Source of the DNA: Pestalotiopsis fici W106-1
Lineage: Eukaryota; Ascomycota; Sordariomycetes; Amphisphaeriales; Sporocadaceae
Assembly: GCF_000516985.1 (NCBI RefSeq)
Contig: NW_006917094.1
Span: forward strand, 4,047,833-4,111,832
Length of the DNA: 64,000 bases
Direction of reading: 5' to 3'
Notes under the pieces: generated by a model
Database searches by the model: none
Told to the model about the DNA's origin: nothing
The model's input: only the letters and a program-made list of their open reading frames with translations
Position numbers and translations under genes: made by a program
Part shown: piece by piece, positions 45,502 through 57,149 of the stretch
How the letters are laid out: each line of letters begins with the position of its first letter
How positions within the stretch are numbered: the stretch's first letter is position 1

Positions 45502-47431
45502 ATGCCGATCCTCAGTCGCTGGACCGCGGATATTCCAGGCGGTTCCTTGCAGCAATGGACCTTTGGGTCGTCCTTTGATCCATTGCCAGAGACTCCTCAG
45601 TACATTGACCCCGAGAGACCCGATACGCATTTTCTCACACGGTCGCAATACCGACTATGGTCCAAGAGACTCGCAATTGGCCTTGTCGAGGCAGGACTGC
45701 GACCCGGCGACAGGGTCCTTCTCTTTTCGGGAAACAAGCTCTTTACCCCCGTGGTGTTCATGGGCGTATTGATGGCCGGTGGTGTCTTTACCGGCGCCAA
45801 CCCGAGTTTTGTCGCAAGGGAGCTGGCGTACCAGCTCAAGGACAGCGGCGCTGCTTTTCTGATTGCCGCTGACACCAGCATGGAAATTGCCGTCGAGGCC
45901 GCCGCCGAAGCTGGTCTGCCAAAGTCCAAAGTTTACAGCTTCGATGCTACAGCCCTCGACCCGACCCCAGGAAAGGCACCTTTGGGGGCCAAGCACTGGA
46001 CTTCTTTGCTCGCTCCGATAGAGAAAGCTGAGAAGTGGGATTGGTAGTAAGTACGCGGCAAATGTCAAAATTAATGCTTTTGAGTGCTTGTCCCAGTGCT
46101 CCATAGACATACCATGCGACGTGGTGGTGCGTGTGAGATTGTGGGACTGGAAAGTCTTTGTTTCTTTTCATAGCTTTGCTAACCACGTCTCTCTGTCCAG
46201 TGAACCCTCGGATCCCAAGACTGCCACTTGCTGTCTCAACTACAGCTCTGGCACGACGGGTGTCCCCAAGGGTGTCGAAATCAGCCACTACTCTTATATT
46301 GCCAATGGTGCTGGTGTCATGTACATCCAGAAGCTCAAATCTGACTATGAAGACTGGGCTCGCCGAGCCCGCCAGCTCTGCTTCCTGCCCATGTACCACG
46401 CCTTTGGTCAGACCTACTTCATCACGATTTTCCCGCGCATGGGGACACCCGTCTACATTATGCCCTCGTTCGATTTCGTCAAGATGCTCGAGTATGTGCA
46501 ACGGTTCCGGATCTCGGCGCTGACATGCGTCCCGCCCATTGTTGTCGCCTTGGCCAAGCACCCGTTGGCCCGCAAATACGATCTCAGCTCCATCGAAGGT
46601 CTCGGCAGTGGTGCTGCACCACTCAGCATGGAAGTCAGCGCCGAGGTAGAGAAGCTGTGGCCGTCTGGAGATGTCCTGGTTCATCAAGGCTGGGGCATGA
46701 CGGAGGTGACCTGCACCTGTATCGGCTGGGACCCCAACACCTCGTTCCGAAGCATCGCTGTCGGTGAAATGATGCCCAACTGCAAGGGCAAGATCATGGC
46801 TCTTGACGGCTCCGGCGAGATTACCGCCCCCAACCAGTCTGGCGAGATCTGGGTCTCGGGCCCCACGCTGATGAAGGGTTACTGGAACAAACCTGAAGCC
46901 ACGGCCGGCACGATCCACGTCGATGCCGACGGCACGCGGTGGCTCAAGACGGGCGATATCGCCTTTGTCGAGAAATACGGCCCCGGTGGCCTCTGGCACG
47001 TTATTGATCGCCTCAAGGAGCTGATCAAGGTCAAGGGCAACCAGGTGGCACCGGCCGAGCTGGAGGGCGTCCTGCTCGACCACAAGTCTGTCGTCGACGC
47101 TGCCGTCGTCGGTGTCACCATTAATGGTGAAGAGGTTCCCCGGGCCTACATTGTGCCCAATCCCGAAGCCAAGGTCTCGGAAAAGGAAATTGCCGCCTGG
47201 ATGCAGAACAAGGTTGTCAGGTACAAGTGGCTCAAGGGCGGAGTCGTCTACGTGCCAGAAATCCCCAAGAATCCGGTGAGTGCTAATCACTCTCTTCTGA
47301 CCGTCAAATATGGATTGGAACAATTGCTAACAATAGCCATGTAGTCTGGCAAGATCTTGAGAAAGGAACTGAGAGACCGTGCTGCCAAGGAAGTGGGGGA
47401 CAGAAAGCCAGCAACCTCGAAGCTTGCCTAA
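45502..47431 (+). CDS. 4-coumarate-CoA ligase-like acyl/aryl-CoA synthetase (adenylate-forming)
   Basis: Three exons, 45502-46046, 46201-47275 and 47345-47431, 568 residues. The family activates a carboxylate with ATP and transfers it to CoA. Seen: the P-loop-like YSSGTTGVPKGVEISH (A3), the aromatic/gating block LPMYHAFGQ, GLGSGAAPLS, QGWGMTEVTC (A5), GEIWVSGPTLMKGYW, the Asp of LKTGDIAFVE (A7), VIDRLKELIKVKGNQVAPAELE (A8; broken as IDRLKELIK and KGNQVAPAEL) and the catalytic Lys in NPSGKILRKELR (A10), completed by the last intron. The protein ends ATSKLA; SKL is one residue from the end and thus not a canonical PTS1. The substrate cannot be read; fungal members act on phenylpropanoid, fatty or unusual acids. 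Confidence 0.94.
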
Positions 47432-47718
47432 GCCATCCGACGACCCATCAGGACCCAAATCACTCGAAAACTATTCGTAACGACTGGCTGTACATCTGTT
47501 AGGATTCGGATCAAAGTACATAAGACTATAGAACGATTCAAAAACTTCGTCAGATTTGATGTGTGTGCATTCCTTGAAACGACTGTTAGGTGCATTTTTG
47601 TTCTCCGAGCCATTTCGCCTCTCAAGCACAAGTCTCTATGTTGTTTCCTGACTCGTGTCAACCACTTGCAAATGACAGGATATTGTAAAGTGTCCATCTT
47701 TTGTCCATAGCTCCCGAT

Positions 47719-49393
47719 TTACCATTGAACTCCCAGAATGCAAAGCCTGCCTAGCTGTGATGACCAGCCAAATTTCACAATTATACATGAGCAATATAAC
47801 TGGTCCTCGATATCCTTCAAAGAATTAGTGTCGAGTACGGTTATATCCTCCCATGACTCCTGGAGGATTATCGATAAATTGTCATCCGATTCTAGTTGAT
47901 TATCTCGAGTGTTGCCGAAGAACAATCTCGTCCATGCATCGTTGGACCAGGCAAGCCCAGCAGCTGTGAGAGCGCCACTCTCATCAATCAGTGATCCAAG
48001 AACTCGTGGGTTAACAGTTAGTTCTTGCTGCTGACCACAAGTTTTACACGTTGAGGTACACTTGTTGGAATAGATGGGGAAGCCGCAGCTGGTTTTGCAA
48101 TCACATTAGCTCTGCTCAACGTTGCTCTACATGAGCAAGATTGTAGAACTTACCACTCGGCACAACAAAACATCGCTTTGCGACATAGTGCTATAATGTT
48201 GACCTCCATAATAACCAAGCGCATCGTACCCATAAAATCTCTTCCAGGGTCTTGCCGGACTTGTTCATCAGCCTCTGCGATTGTGAGGAATCCCCTGGTG
48301 GCACTGCTACTGCCGATATCCACAGCGTCCCAGATGCTTTCGGGAATGATTGTTACGATACTATCTCGTCGAGATATCTCCGTGATTCTCGTGCTCAGCC
48401 ACTTGCTTTGGGGACACTTTGGGTCAATAAAGACCATGGAGTTATATCCAATACTCAATTCAGCGGCTGGCTGGCCTTTTGTACTGCTTGGGGTGATAGA
48501 GTTGCAAGTAGGTTGTGAAATCAATAGTAGTGTCTGATTCGGTATGAACGACTTGGCGGAAGCAGCATGATCGCCCCATAGTATCAAGACGGCTGTAGCT
48601 GTATCGTCAAAGATGCCAACCTCGACCAAATCAACAGTAGCTTCTCGCTTTCTTCGTTGAATGTTCTTTTGTGGACCTACAGAACGAACACAGACAAGAA
48701 TTTGAACGTCACTGACATCGAAACCACTGGAGATGAATGATCTCAAACACATCAGTCCAGGTTGGAAATGCAATGGGGGAGGAGTCCGGCAAGTATGATC
48801 AGAGAAAGTCGTGTCCTGATGGAAGATTATGTGCGTGGCACTATTTCGACCGGGAGAGATGGTGGTGCAGAAGTTGACATGAGGAATATCTCCGGGCTCC
48901 GAATCATAAGAGCTTGTGATGGACGTCGTATAGATTGTGATTCGTTGGCCGAAGATGAAATCAAAATCGAAGGGCTTGGGGTATACCATTCTCACCTGTC
49001 ATGCGTGAGTTGTCGTGAAGATTTCTGATGAAGCCCTCTTGTGGTGGCCGCCCGGGGGGGACTTACAGATAATACACCAGTTTCGTCACTCAATAATATG
49101 AGACATTGATGTTGTGTAGACAGCTGCGGATTGCTTCGTTTGCCTGGTCGTATAAAGTTGACGATTCTTCCCGTGATCTCCCAGTAGCCTGGTCCTGTTT
49201 TGAGAAGAGAAATGGCTTGCTTGTGGTAGGATTTATTAGGACTCCATGACTTTGAGACAGGGTCCAGCGCAAGAGAGATCTCTTGTCCTGTGAAGCCATC
49301 GCCGGTGTGACACTTCTGGTGCTGGGGGCAATCTGCATCCTGGGACACCTCGTGCTGGTAGAATGACTGAAAAGATGGAAATGACGACCCCAT
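47719..49393 (-). CDS. OB-fold ssDNA-binding protein, RPA1/MEIOB-like
   Basis: Three exons, 49067-49393, 48154-48995 and 47719-48088, 512 residues from the ATG at 49393. RPA large subunits and MEIOB bind single-stranded DNA in replication, repair or meiotic recombination. Seen: an N-terminal OB-like fold (GYWEITGRIVNFI, CLILLSDETGVLS, VRMVYPKPF, FGQRITIYTT); a second at ~200-300 (VRSVGPQK, VDLVEVGIFDDTATAVLILW, KSFIPNQTLLLI); then a C-terminal OB fold with a Zn-finger-like CAEC ... CTSTCKTC formed by joining exons 2 and 3, as in RPA70 domain C and MEIOB. Introns are 71 and 65 nt. Shared order with MEIOB is the basis for the name; it could also be a RPA1-related paralogue. It is divergent from the SNF2-RING gene over 1.27 kb. 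Confidence 0.78.
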
Positions 49394-50665
49394 TATAGCA
49401 AAGGCATCCACTTTCGACAGTCTCGTCGTATGCGTCCCCGATGCAACGATAATAAATGTCTGAATGTGCCTCCGTCGAAGCTGGATTCAACAGCAATTAT
49501 CGATAGATGTGTTTGCCCAAGCTAAAATCAGTGGACCGGAATAATCCAACTGCGTTTCCACAAGGGAAAGCAGATTATTTGTTCGGCAGCTCGAAATTGG
49601 ATTGAAAGAGGGAAAGCGCCCTTTGCAGTCCCCGTGCCTGCCACATTGGAGGACTAGAAGACCCAACACGCTAAGAAAGAACATCGATATGCCAACAGAA
49701 TTCCGAGGAGTATCGAACAAAATAACTATAGTAGCCAGCCACACACTTCAAAGGCTGCCAATACTGCAGCTGTCAGGAGTTTCTCTCTTGTGCAAAAGAG
49801 CACTTCATTTCATTTGACGAGTTGGTCAACAGCAGTGTACTTACCAACACGCACTGGATCGATTCCATCCTTTCGGCTCAATCTATCAGTTACTGCCAAA
49901 TCGTATAAAGCTGCACGGGTATTTTTTTCACACCCAACCGACAGCGATCGTCCCCTGCTCTTGGGACTACCTCACCTTGTGGCTGAAGATATTGATCACA
50001 AAACCCTTTACATCTACATTCAATATTCTTCACTCTTTCCCAAACCACGTTCCAATTCCATCATCCCTCCATCTGCTGGGTCACTCCAACTGTCTCTTTC
50101 CTCTTCAATCCACTCTACTCTCAGCTGTTCAAGTCTTCATTGACTTTTTGTTCTCTCACGCTTTTCGCCTTCTTTCCACATTTTACAATGCGTGCCTAGA
50201 GGTTGATTCAAATATCTAGAACAATCAGTTGTCAACTGCCTCGCTCCACAACTGAGCTACAACAATACAGCACATTGGTCCATCTACCGACTCCTTCCGT
50301 CTTACACATTTTCCCTTTTTTTTTCACATTCTTCCACCATCGGCCACTATAGACAAGTCAAGAACAGCCGGATGCTTCTAAATTCCCCATGAACATTGAC
50401 GTCAACTTTTTGTTCTACCTCGCACGAAGAATTCTGCAGATAGCTCAAGTCATTTCGTATTGACAAGAACTCATACTTTCCAGGCTCAATTCTACAAAAA
50501 CCAGAATTATCCAAGCACCTTCCTTTTCTACTTCCTTTTCCCATTCCACAACCCCACAATCCAATCCCCAATCTTTACTTCTTCTTCATCACTCTCCTTG
50601 TCAGCTCAACATTCGTTAGGCTGCAAAGTTCCTTTCATTCGCCTGGCCTACGGCCACTTTCCAAC
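49394..50665. promoter_or_regulatory. divergent promoter region OB-fold protein / SNF2-RING ATPase
   Basis: 1.27 kb between divergent starts. The right two thirds (from ~49900) is markedly pyrimidine-rich, typical of a long fungal 5' leader, and probably belongs to the SNF2 gene. No discrete operator was identified. Confidence 0.4.
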
Positions 50666-53600
50666 ATGGAGGAAGATCCAAACGGAGAGGTCATGACGAC
50701 TGATTCAACAGGCAGTCAGAGACCAGAAGATGGAACCCAGCTCCCGGGTCAATCCGCAACTACAGAAATGGCCACTTCTTGCGATGGCGCCACAGACACA
50801 CCGAAGCCTATCAAGGAAGAGTTCCAAAGTCAAATGATGCCTCCTTCCAAGAGAACAGCCGCCGATGCATCCAATATGGACACCAATGGCAGGCAATTCA
50901 AGAAGGCACGAGTGGAGGAGATTGTGGACCAAGTTGTTGGAGCAGACGTCATGGAGACGGACCCCGTTGGTGATGACCAACAGGTTGATCTACAGCCTCC
51001 AACAGAAATCACGAACGGCATAAAGCGCGCCGAAAGCCAGCAAGACATGGAAAACACCAAGGGCCATTACAATACGACCATGTCCCAGCCAGACGCTGGC
51101 AGTGATGAGAGACAGGTCAACAAGCCTAAGTCTTCCAATAAAGGCATTTCTGATTCCGAGGCCCGACAGGTTACCATCAAACAAGAAGTCGACGACACGG
51201 TGGAAGCAGGCACCAACGATAACCTCAATCAGATCAATGAGCAAAACAGCGTGCAAAACAGCAATAGTGACAATTGTATTCCGGAGGCTCTAGTGGAAGA
51301 AACGAAAGAACATCCTGAGATAGAGATGATGGATGTCGACGCCGCAAACGATCACCGACAGGCTGATGTGCGACAACTGGAAAGCACCAGCAGCGAGAAG
51401 CCCGCAGAAAAGACAGGAGAGGCGTCAAACATTACGGAACGCCGCGAAAATATCCATAATAAGGATCGAACTGCCAAGGTATCGGATATTGTCATTAAAC
51501 AAGAATGCGATGCAAATATAGCCGAAGAAGCTTTGAACAATGCACCAAATCAAACTCAGGACCAACACGGCGCGCCAGTTCACTACAGTGACAATCTCAC
51601 CAAAGAGGCTCGAGTGGAAGAGGTATTCCCAGAACCACCTTACAGCAATCGGAGCAATTCCAAGAATAACAAGGTCCGCGCCGATGCCGGTATGCAGCAG
51701 CTTCCTCACAAGAGAGATAATAGAAGGGTCTTGAACAAATCGAACGCCGCCAACCCCCCGCAATCTTGTGGTGCTGGCGACGAAAAAAACATCACAGAAA
51801 TAGATCCATTCAAGATCAAAGGAGCCACTAAAGAAAAGCAGTTTGTTGCCTTCCGAGAGGCGGCTGATCCGAGTTGCCCGAAAAACCAAGTTTCACGGGA
51901 CATCGCGGACATCAACGCCGGCCTTAAAAGCTTCGGGAAAAGAGAATTCGTTGGCTACCAAGACAAGTGGCACCACCGCACATTGAATTTTGGCTTATAC
52001 AACGACCAAATGATAGGCGTTGCGCGCATGAAGGAGCTGGAGAAGAGCGGCATGGGGGGCTTATTGGCAGATCAGATGGGATTCGGCAAGACGGCACAAA
52101 TAATTGCCTTGATCGTCACAACACCTGCCCCCATGCAGCAATTGGGCGCGAGCTCAGGAACGAAGGGAATTTCTTACGTCAATTCAAACAGACAAGACGA
52201 CAGCAACGATGGAAACAATGATGATGCAGACGAAGACGAAATTGACCATGATGACGACGAGGACATATGCCCATTGTCGCATTGTACATTGATCATCGGC
52301 CCACCGAGATCAAGCAAACAGCTTCTTCATGAGTGCAAACGCTTCATCAAACCTGGTAAAAAGGTTTCCATTACGCCATATGCCAGAAAGCACGAAAACG
52401 ATGGATTCGACTTGAACATCTATGATAGAAGCGACTTCATGTAAGCGAGGATAATGGCACTTCTATTTTCATTCAATACTTACAACATTATAGCATCACC
52501 ACATACTCCGAGGTCGTTGCTGCGTACCGTGTCTTAATGGTACTCTTGAGCGAGCACGAACTCACAACTGATGACGATTGGCAGAAAGAGCTGACGCGAG
52601 CGGGAGTCCAACTGCCAGTCCTCTATGCCTTGAAGTTCTGGAGAGTCGTATTGGACGAATCTCACCAGATTCGCAATATGAGGACGCTACGTAAGTGCTC
52701 GGGCATTGAGCTGAGAAGGACCGAGACAGAGAAAACTCGTTTTCGCTAATACTATCTAGGATCTAAAGCCTGCCATGCACTGCAGCGGGTAAAGAGTTGG
52801 TGTGTATCGGGCACACCCTATATCAACTCTATCTGGGGTATGTTTGACACTTGAAATTATCGAGGGTATATGGCAGGCAACGCTAATCAGTCTTAGATAT
52901 TTATTCTCAGTTGAATTTTGTAGGCGACGAACACGCCAAGACTCGTGTGAAGTTCAAAGCAAGATATTGCAACACTGAAGAAGTTTGTCACCTCTCATGA
53001 CTACAGTAACAAAGCTAACCTAGACCAATCAAAGGGCGATTTAATCTCCTTGAACGAGAAAATCGGGCCTCTAATGATTCGAAGGTATTTATATATGAAG
53101 AAAAAAAACATTGTTTCCAATTCAACAAGGCCTTGCTGACTTTCACCTAGAACTTCAAGAGATAGCCGCTTCGGCAAGCCCATTATCCCTGAAATTGAGA
53201 TTGAGCGAATTGTGATCAAGATTCCATTGAGCAGCGGCGAGAAGGCTTTCACCAAGTAAGTTTCACCGAACCTTTCTGTGTTTTATGACTTCAGTCCTCG
53301 ATGCTCATTTTTCCCATGAAGAGTGATCGAAGAGTTCTTCAAGGACTGGGCAGAAGAGGCCAAAAAAGCAAAGAATCCTGTCCCTGGATTGGCACTCTTG
53401 CGACTTCTGCGACTGCGACAGAATACCTCATCCCCGTTCATGCTGGAGTCTTTCATGGTCCGAACGATTCCGAAAGCACGCTTGAAGATCCTCAAATCGA
53501 GGCTAGCTGAGCTGGAAGTAGAAATGCGTGACGTACTTCCCAATCTCAGTCGCGAGATGGATGAGACACAGGCGCTTTCCACAGACAAAGACAGACCATT

Positions 53601-54774
53601 GGTGGAGCCAGATTCAGACCCGGAAGTAGGGGAGGCAGATATGGGCGAGCTATTTGATATGGCCATTGCTTACAAAACGAACATCTGCGGCACGTGCTCC
53701 CGCCAATGTGTGGAAAGGCAAGTTCTAGAGGTAAGTGAGCTGTCGATGATGTCAATGAAAGCAACTACTGATGCTATTAGTGTGGTCACGTCTTCTGCAA
53801 GCCCTGTATTTTCCCTAATGCACCACGAGAGGCCGAATTGACATTATGGGCACAATGTCCGGGGTGCAAAAATCTTTGCCCCGTGGTACAGCCATATGAC
53901 CAGAACAATGAAGGCACCGATCAGAATCAATCCGGCATCGATTTTCAGAGTCTGCCTCGCGGTATTGAGGAGGAGAAGGAGGAGGAGGAGGATGACGACA
54001 GTGGCGGATACTGGACATCTGTCGTCGAGGAACATGAAACTGGAGAAAAAAAGACTTCCAAATCGAAGAAGTCTAAAAAGGGACAAGACAAACCCCCTGA
54101 ACGGAGACCAGGATACGACTACCGCGGTTCCCACCCATCCTTGAGAAAGTTCGAGACTCACTGGCTCCAGATAGGTGACAAAACGCACAACATACCACTG
54201 ATTCGCCGTGGAAAGATCGGTCCTTGCGCAGACCTTTGTGACCGAATTCTCAAGAAGCAGCCCGGAGATAAAATAATCGCCTTCACACAGTTCAACCAAG
54301 AGGCAGCCATGATTGGTCGCTTGCTGCAGAATCTGGACATCCCATTTCTGTACTTCAATGGGAAAATGACTCCGAGGCAGACAGATGAGGCTCTCAAGGA
54401 GATGGCAGAGAATTCGAAGATGAAGGTCATGGTATGTTCACATTGATTGTTGACTCGAATCACATGATTTACGATAATTGATTGCTGACATTTAATTCTA
54501 GATCGTCGGGCTGAAGTGTGGAGGAGAATCTCTGAATTGCCAGTTTGCGAATCATGCCATCCTCATTGGTCCGTACTGGAATAATGCCGGCGAAGAACAG
54601 GCAATCGGACGCATCGCTCGACTTGGCCAGAAAAAGAAGGTGTTTGTATACCGGCTCGATGCGAGTGGCACTGCCGACGATGAAGTCAACCTAATTCAAG
54701 AGAGAAAGAGAGACGAGGCTGCTGAGCTCATGGGTGATGTCCCGGCTCAGTACCACGCTCCGACCAAAGATTAA
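50666..54774 (+). CDS. SNF2-family DNA translocase with internal RING finger (Rad5/Rad16/Uls1-type)
   Basis: Nine exons: 50666-52440, 52494-52690, 52760-52837, 52897-52982, 53035-53084, 53151-53255, 53322-53730, 53781-54431, 54502-54774; 1207 residues. The architecture fits ATPase/ubiquitin-ligase proteins acting in post-replication repair or SUMO-linked chromatin control. Residues 1-~380 are disordered and acidic, with imperfect repeats. Motif I is LLADQMGFGKT (Lys475), motif II VVLDESH (646-649), motif III VSGTPYIN. The C3HC4 RING has Cys886, 889, 901, His903, Cys906, 909, 926, 929, completed by the exon 7/8 splice (CGHVFCKPC). Motifs V/VI are LKCGGESLN and EEQAIGRIARLGQ. The intron ending at 53034 was chosen over an earlier AG because only it keeps frame with a canonical branch site. 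A Asp/Glu-rich insert sits between motifs I and Ia. Confidence 0.92.
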
Positions 54775-55066
54775 TTGAGCTCCGCCTTGAAGCCGGTGTT
54801 TAGTGAAGCGCGAGTCACTTGGAGACGGTCATGAGCATCAAATGGGTCATTATTGATGGCAAGCCGGGTCGGTTCCCTTCATATGGGTCAACTAATGGCA
54901 TCGATTGTGTTTTTCATTGCACTGCAATGCGTCTGTTTAATTCGGTAACTATATACATAAATGAGTACTCGCTTACTCTTACGTCAGAATGTGTTGTGTG
55001 AAACCACGCTGCAGTCCTTTTTATATGCCCCAATCTGCATTGTGATGACTTGCGACAGGACAGAAT

Positions 55067-56206
55067 CTATGAGCTCCCGCCCATCAAGTCGCCAAATACC
55101 CTCGCGCACGTGGTCGCCGGTATACTCGCAGTAGACCCCGTACGAATCATTATTTCAGCTCTTGTCGAGTTTTGGTATACCGATTTGGCGTTGTAAATAT
55201 CATCCTTGGTGCCAAGACACCGGTAGATGCGAAGAAGGAGCATTCCCGGCACGCGGGCGTTGGTCATTGCCTGTCGCGCCTGATGGATCCACTCGGTGTT
55301 GCAGGCCCTGCAGTGATGAACAGTCGACCAGAACCCTCGCTCGCTTCGATGGACCTGTGCCTGGCCCTGGTTACTCACGACGCCCTTGATCTGCTCGACG
55401 GTGACGGCGTGCGGCCACACGGTCAGCCACGTTGACGCGTGGGGCACGCGTTGGACCTGCTTGATCTCGAACCCGCCCGTGATCCTGCTAAAGTGAATGT
55501 CGGTGTGCTGGCAGGGCGTCTCCAAGTGACTGGGAAAACTTCCCGGTAGCTGTAGCGTCTTGACGGCCCGGATGAAGATGCCTTCCTGTGGGCAGCTCGC
55601 CGTGAACCGTGTACGGGTCCAAAACGGTCCACTCACCGACCCTTGCAGCGGAATGGGGAACTCGTCGGGTCTCATGGTCACATCGAGCGAGCGCTCGACT
55701 GCGATGGGGTTCCAGTTCTGCGTTATTTGCTTGGCCGCGTATACGGTATACAGCAGCAACAGATTAAACGAAGGTGGAAACGTACCTGCGTGACCATTGA
55801 CCGTGGGTAGACTTTCCCAGCGAGCGCACCGCGGTTGTCTAGAATAGGGTATCCTAGGATCTTCCATCGAGTTGACCGGTTTCATCGGGCTGTGCAACTT
55901 CTGACACAAATGGCAATATGTCAGGTCCTTGAATAAAACATCGCGTTCCAGGATAGTTAGTAAATCCTCTATTTCCGGATTCATGCGGTTGACATTACCT
56001 CGTCGCGTCAGCAAGGGCGCAACATTGGGACCACCCACAACAGCAGCATCTGGCAATGCGATGAGCGAATCGTAGATGGAGCGACATGTCAAGGCGAACG
56101 CAGTTCTCGAGGAAGCGTCGCACTCGACGTATATTAATCTTTCAAAAAAGTGAGGAATGCGCATACACACATCCATCAAAGTGGCCGGGATCCTGTCTTC
56201 GGCCAT
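55067..56206 (-). CDS. F-box-like hypothetical protein
   Basis: Intronless, 379 residues. The N-terminus has a divergent F-box-like pattern (MDVCMRIPHFFERLIYVECDASSR; broken as MRIPHFFERLIYVE with ALTCRSIYDSLIAL), and around residue ~95-105 a short CHLCQKLHSP motif is followed by a Cys in PRCARW, an arrangement seen in fungal F-box proteins with a small zinc-binding site. The remaining ~260 residues are of unknown fold, ending in CARVFGDLMGG. F-box proteins select substrates for SCF ubiquitin ligases; here the substrate is unknown and the F-box itself is weak, so the call is tentative. The gene is convergent with the SNF2-RING gene. A second CRACNTEW motif near residue ~305 is present. Confidence 0.75.
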   Translation of the reverse strand: MAEDRIPATLMDVCMRIPHFFERLIYVECDASSRTAFALTCRSIYDSLIALPDAAVVGGPNVAPLLTRRGNVNRMNPEIEDLLTILERDVLFKDLTYCHLCQKLHSPMKPVNSMEDPRIPYSRQPRCARWESLPTVNGHAGTFPPSFNLLLLYTVYAAKQITQNWNPIAVERSLDVTMRPDEFPIPLQGSVSGPFWTRTRFTASCPQEGIFIRAVKTLQLPGSFPSHLETPCQHTDIHFSRITGGFEIKQVQRVPHASTWLTVWPHAVTVEQIKGVVSNQGQAQVHRSERGFWSTVHHCRACNTEWIHQARQAMTNARVPGMLLLRIYRCLGTKDDIYNAKSVYQNSTRAEIMIRTGSTASIPATTCARVFGDLMGGSS

Positions 56207-57149
56207 TTTGTCGTTTTGTCCAGCTCAGGTATAGCCAAAGCTCGCAACTGATGTATTGAGTTGTCGGATGTGTCTGAGAATGTTAGGCGTATCTTGAGTG
56301 TTGGAATTCGCAAACCATGATTATCGTTGATGATCACCATCTCGAGCACGGAAACAACAACTTATATAGAAGCCCAGTCGTGGCTCCATTAGAAAGAATA
56401 TCAAACTAAAGTCATATTAGCATTGTCTAGAAAAAGAAATAATACATAATAGCCAATTCTCCATCTAACAATGAGTCTGTAATAAAGATCACAATGCATT
56501 TTGAAATAGAAAGGGTCGAAGTTGCGACAATACGTGAATTGTATATAGATGTTGACAACAATTCGTTGCAGCACAAAGAAAGACAAAAAGCAATTTTGGC
56601 GAGATCTGAAGATGCAGTGCTGGATACTGTTCTTTGTTCACTCTGATACCACCCAAGGTATCGGATCAGTTTGCGTGATATGTTGACGCCAATACAATCT
56701 ATGATTGTCACGATTTCCTTGGCACCATTGCATCTTCAAGTCCAGTTGTTGAAGTAAGTACTTGGGGCCGAACGGAGGGTCTATAGCGAGTCGCGGCCCA
56801 TTGCTCTTAGTTTGAAATGTGTAAAACAGTCCGAAGGTGTCGAATTTTGGTGTCCTTGACCTACGTTGTCAATGCAAATAGTTATCTGATCTTCGTCTTG
56901 CAGCAAAATTGGCTTGATGACCCTGAAAGCTCCAGATGTAGTGTTTTGTTGCAAGTGTTCGTATTCGAGGCAAAAATTGCATGTGGCAGGCACTTTCGGA
57001 CCGAAATTTGAAGGGTGGCCCTTTCTCGGCCATATGATACAGTCCAGATATTGGAATGAAAGGCGGATAATGATGAAAATCCCAGTCTATTGATGTACAA
57101 AGGTCTTTGTCTACCGTCCTAACACCTCTTGGCATGAAAGTTGAACAGT
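56207..57149. other. intergenic, AT-rich, no gene supported
   Basis: About 940 bp between the F-box-like gene's 5' end and QCR8's 3' end, both on the minus strand. AT-rich, with scattered short frames only. Confidence 0.5.

Noticed and set aside
45947..47323. 458-codon minus-strand frame
   Set aside because: Antisense mirror of the CoA-ligase gene, which has all adenylation motifs.
53021..53034. Alternative acceptor TAG at 53023 in the SNF2 gene
   Set aside because: It breaks the frame with the available donor and lies too close to the CTAAC branch; AAG at 53034 keeps frame.
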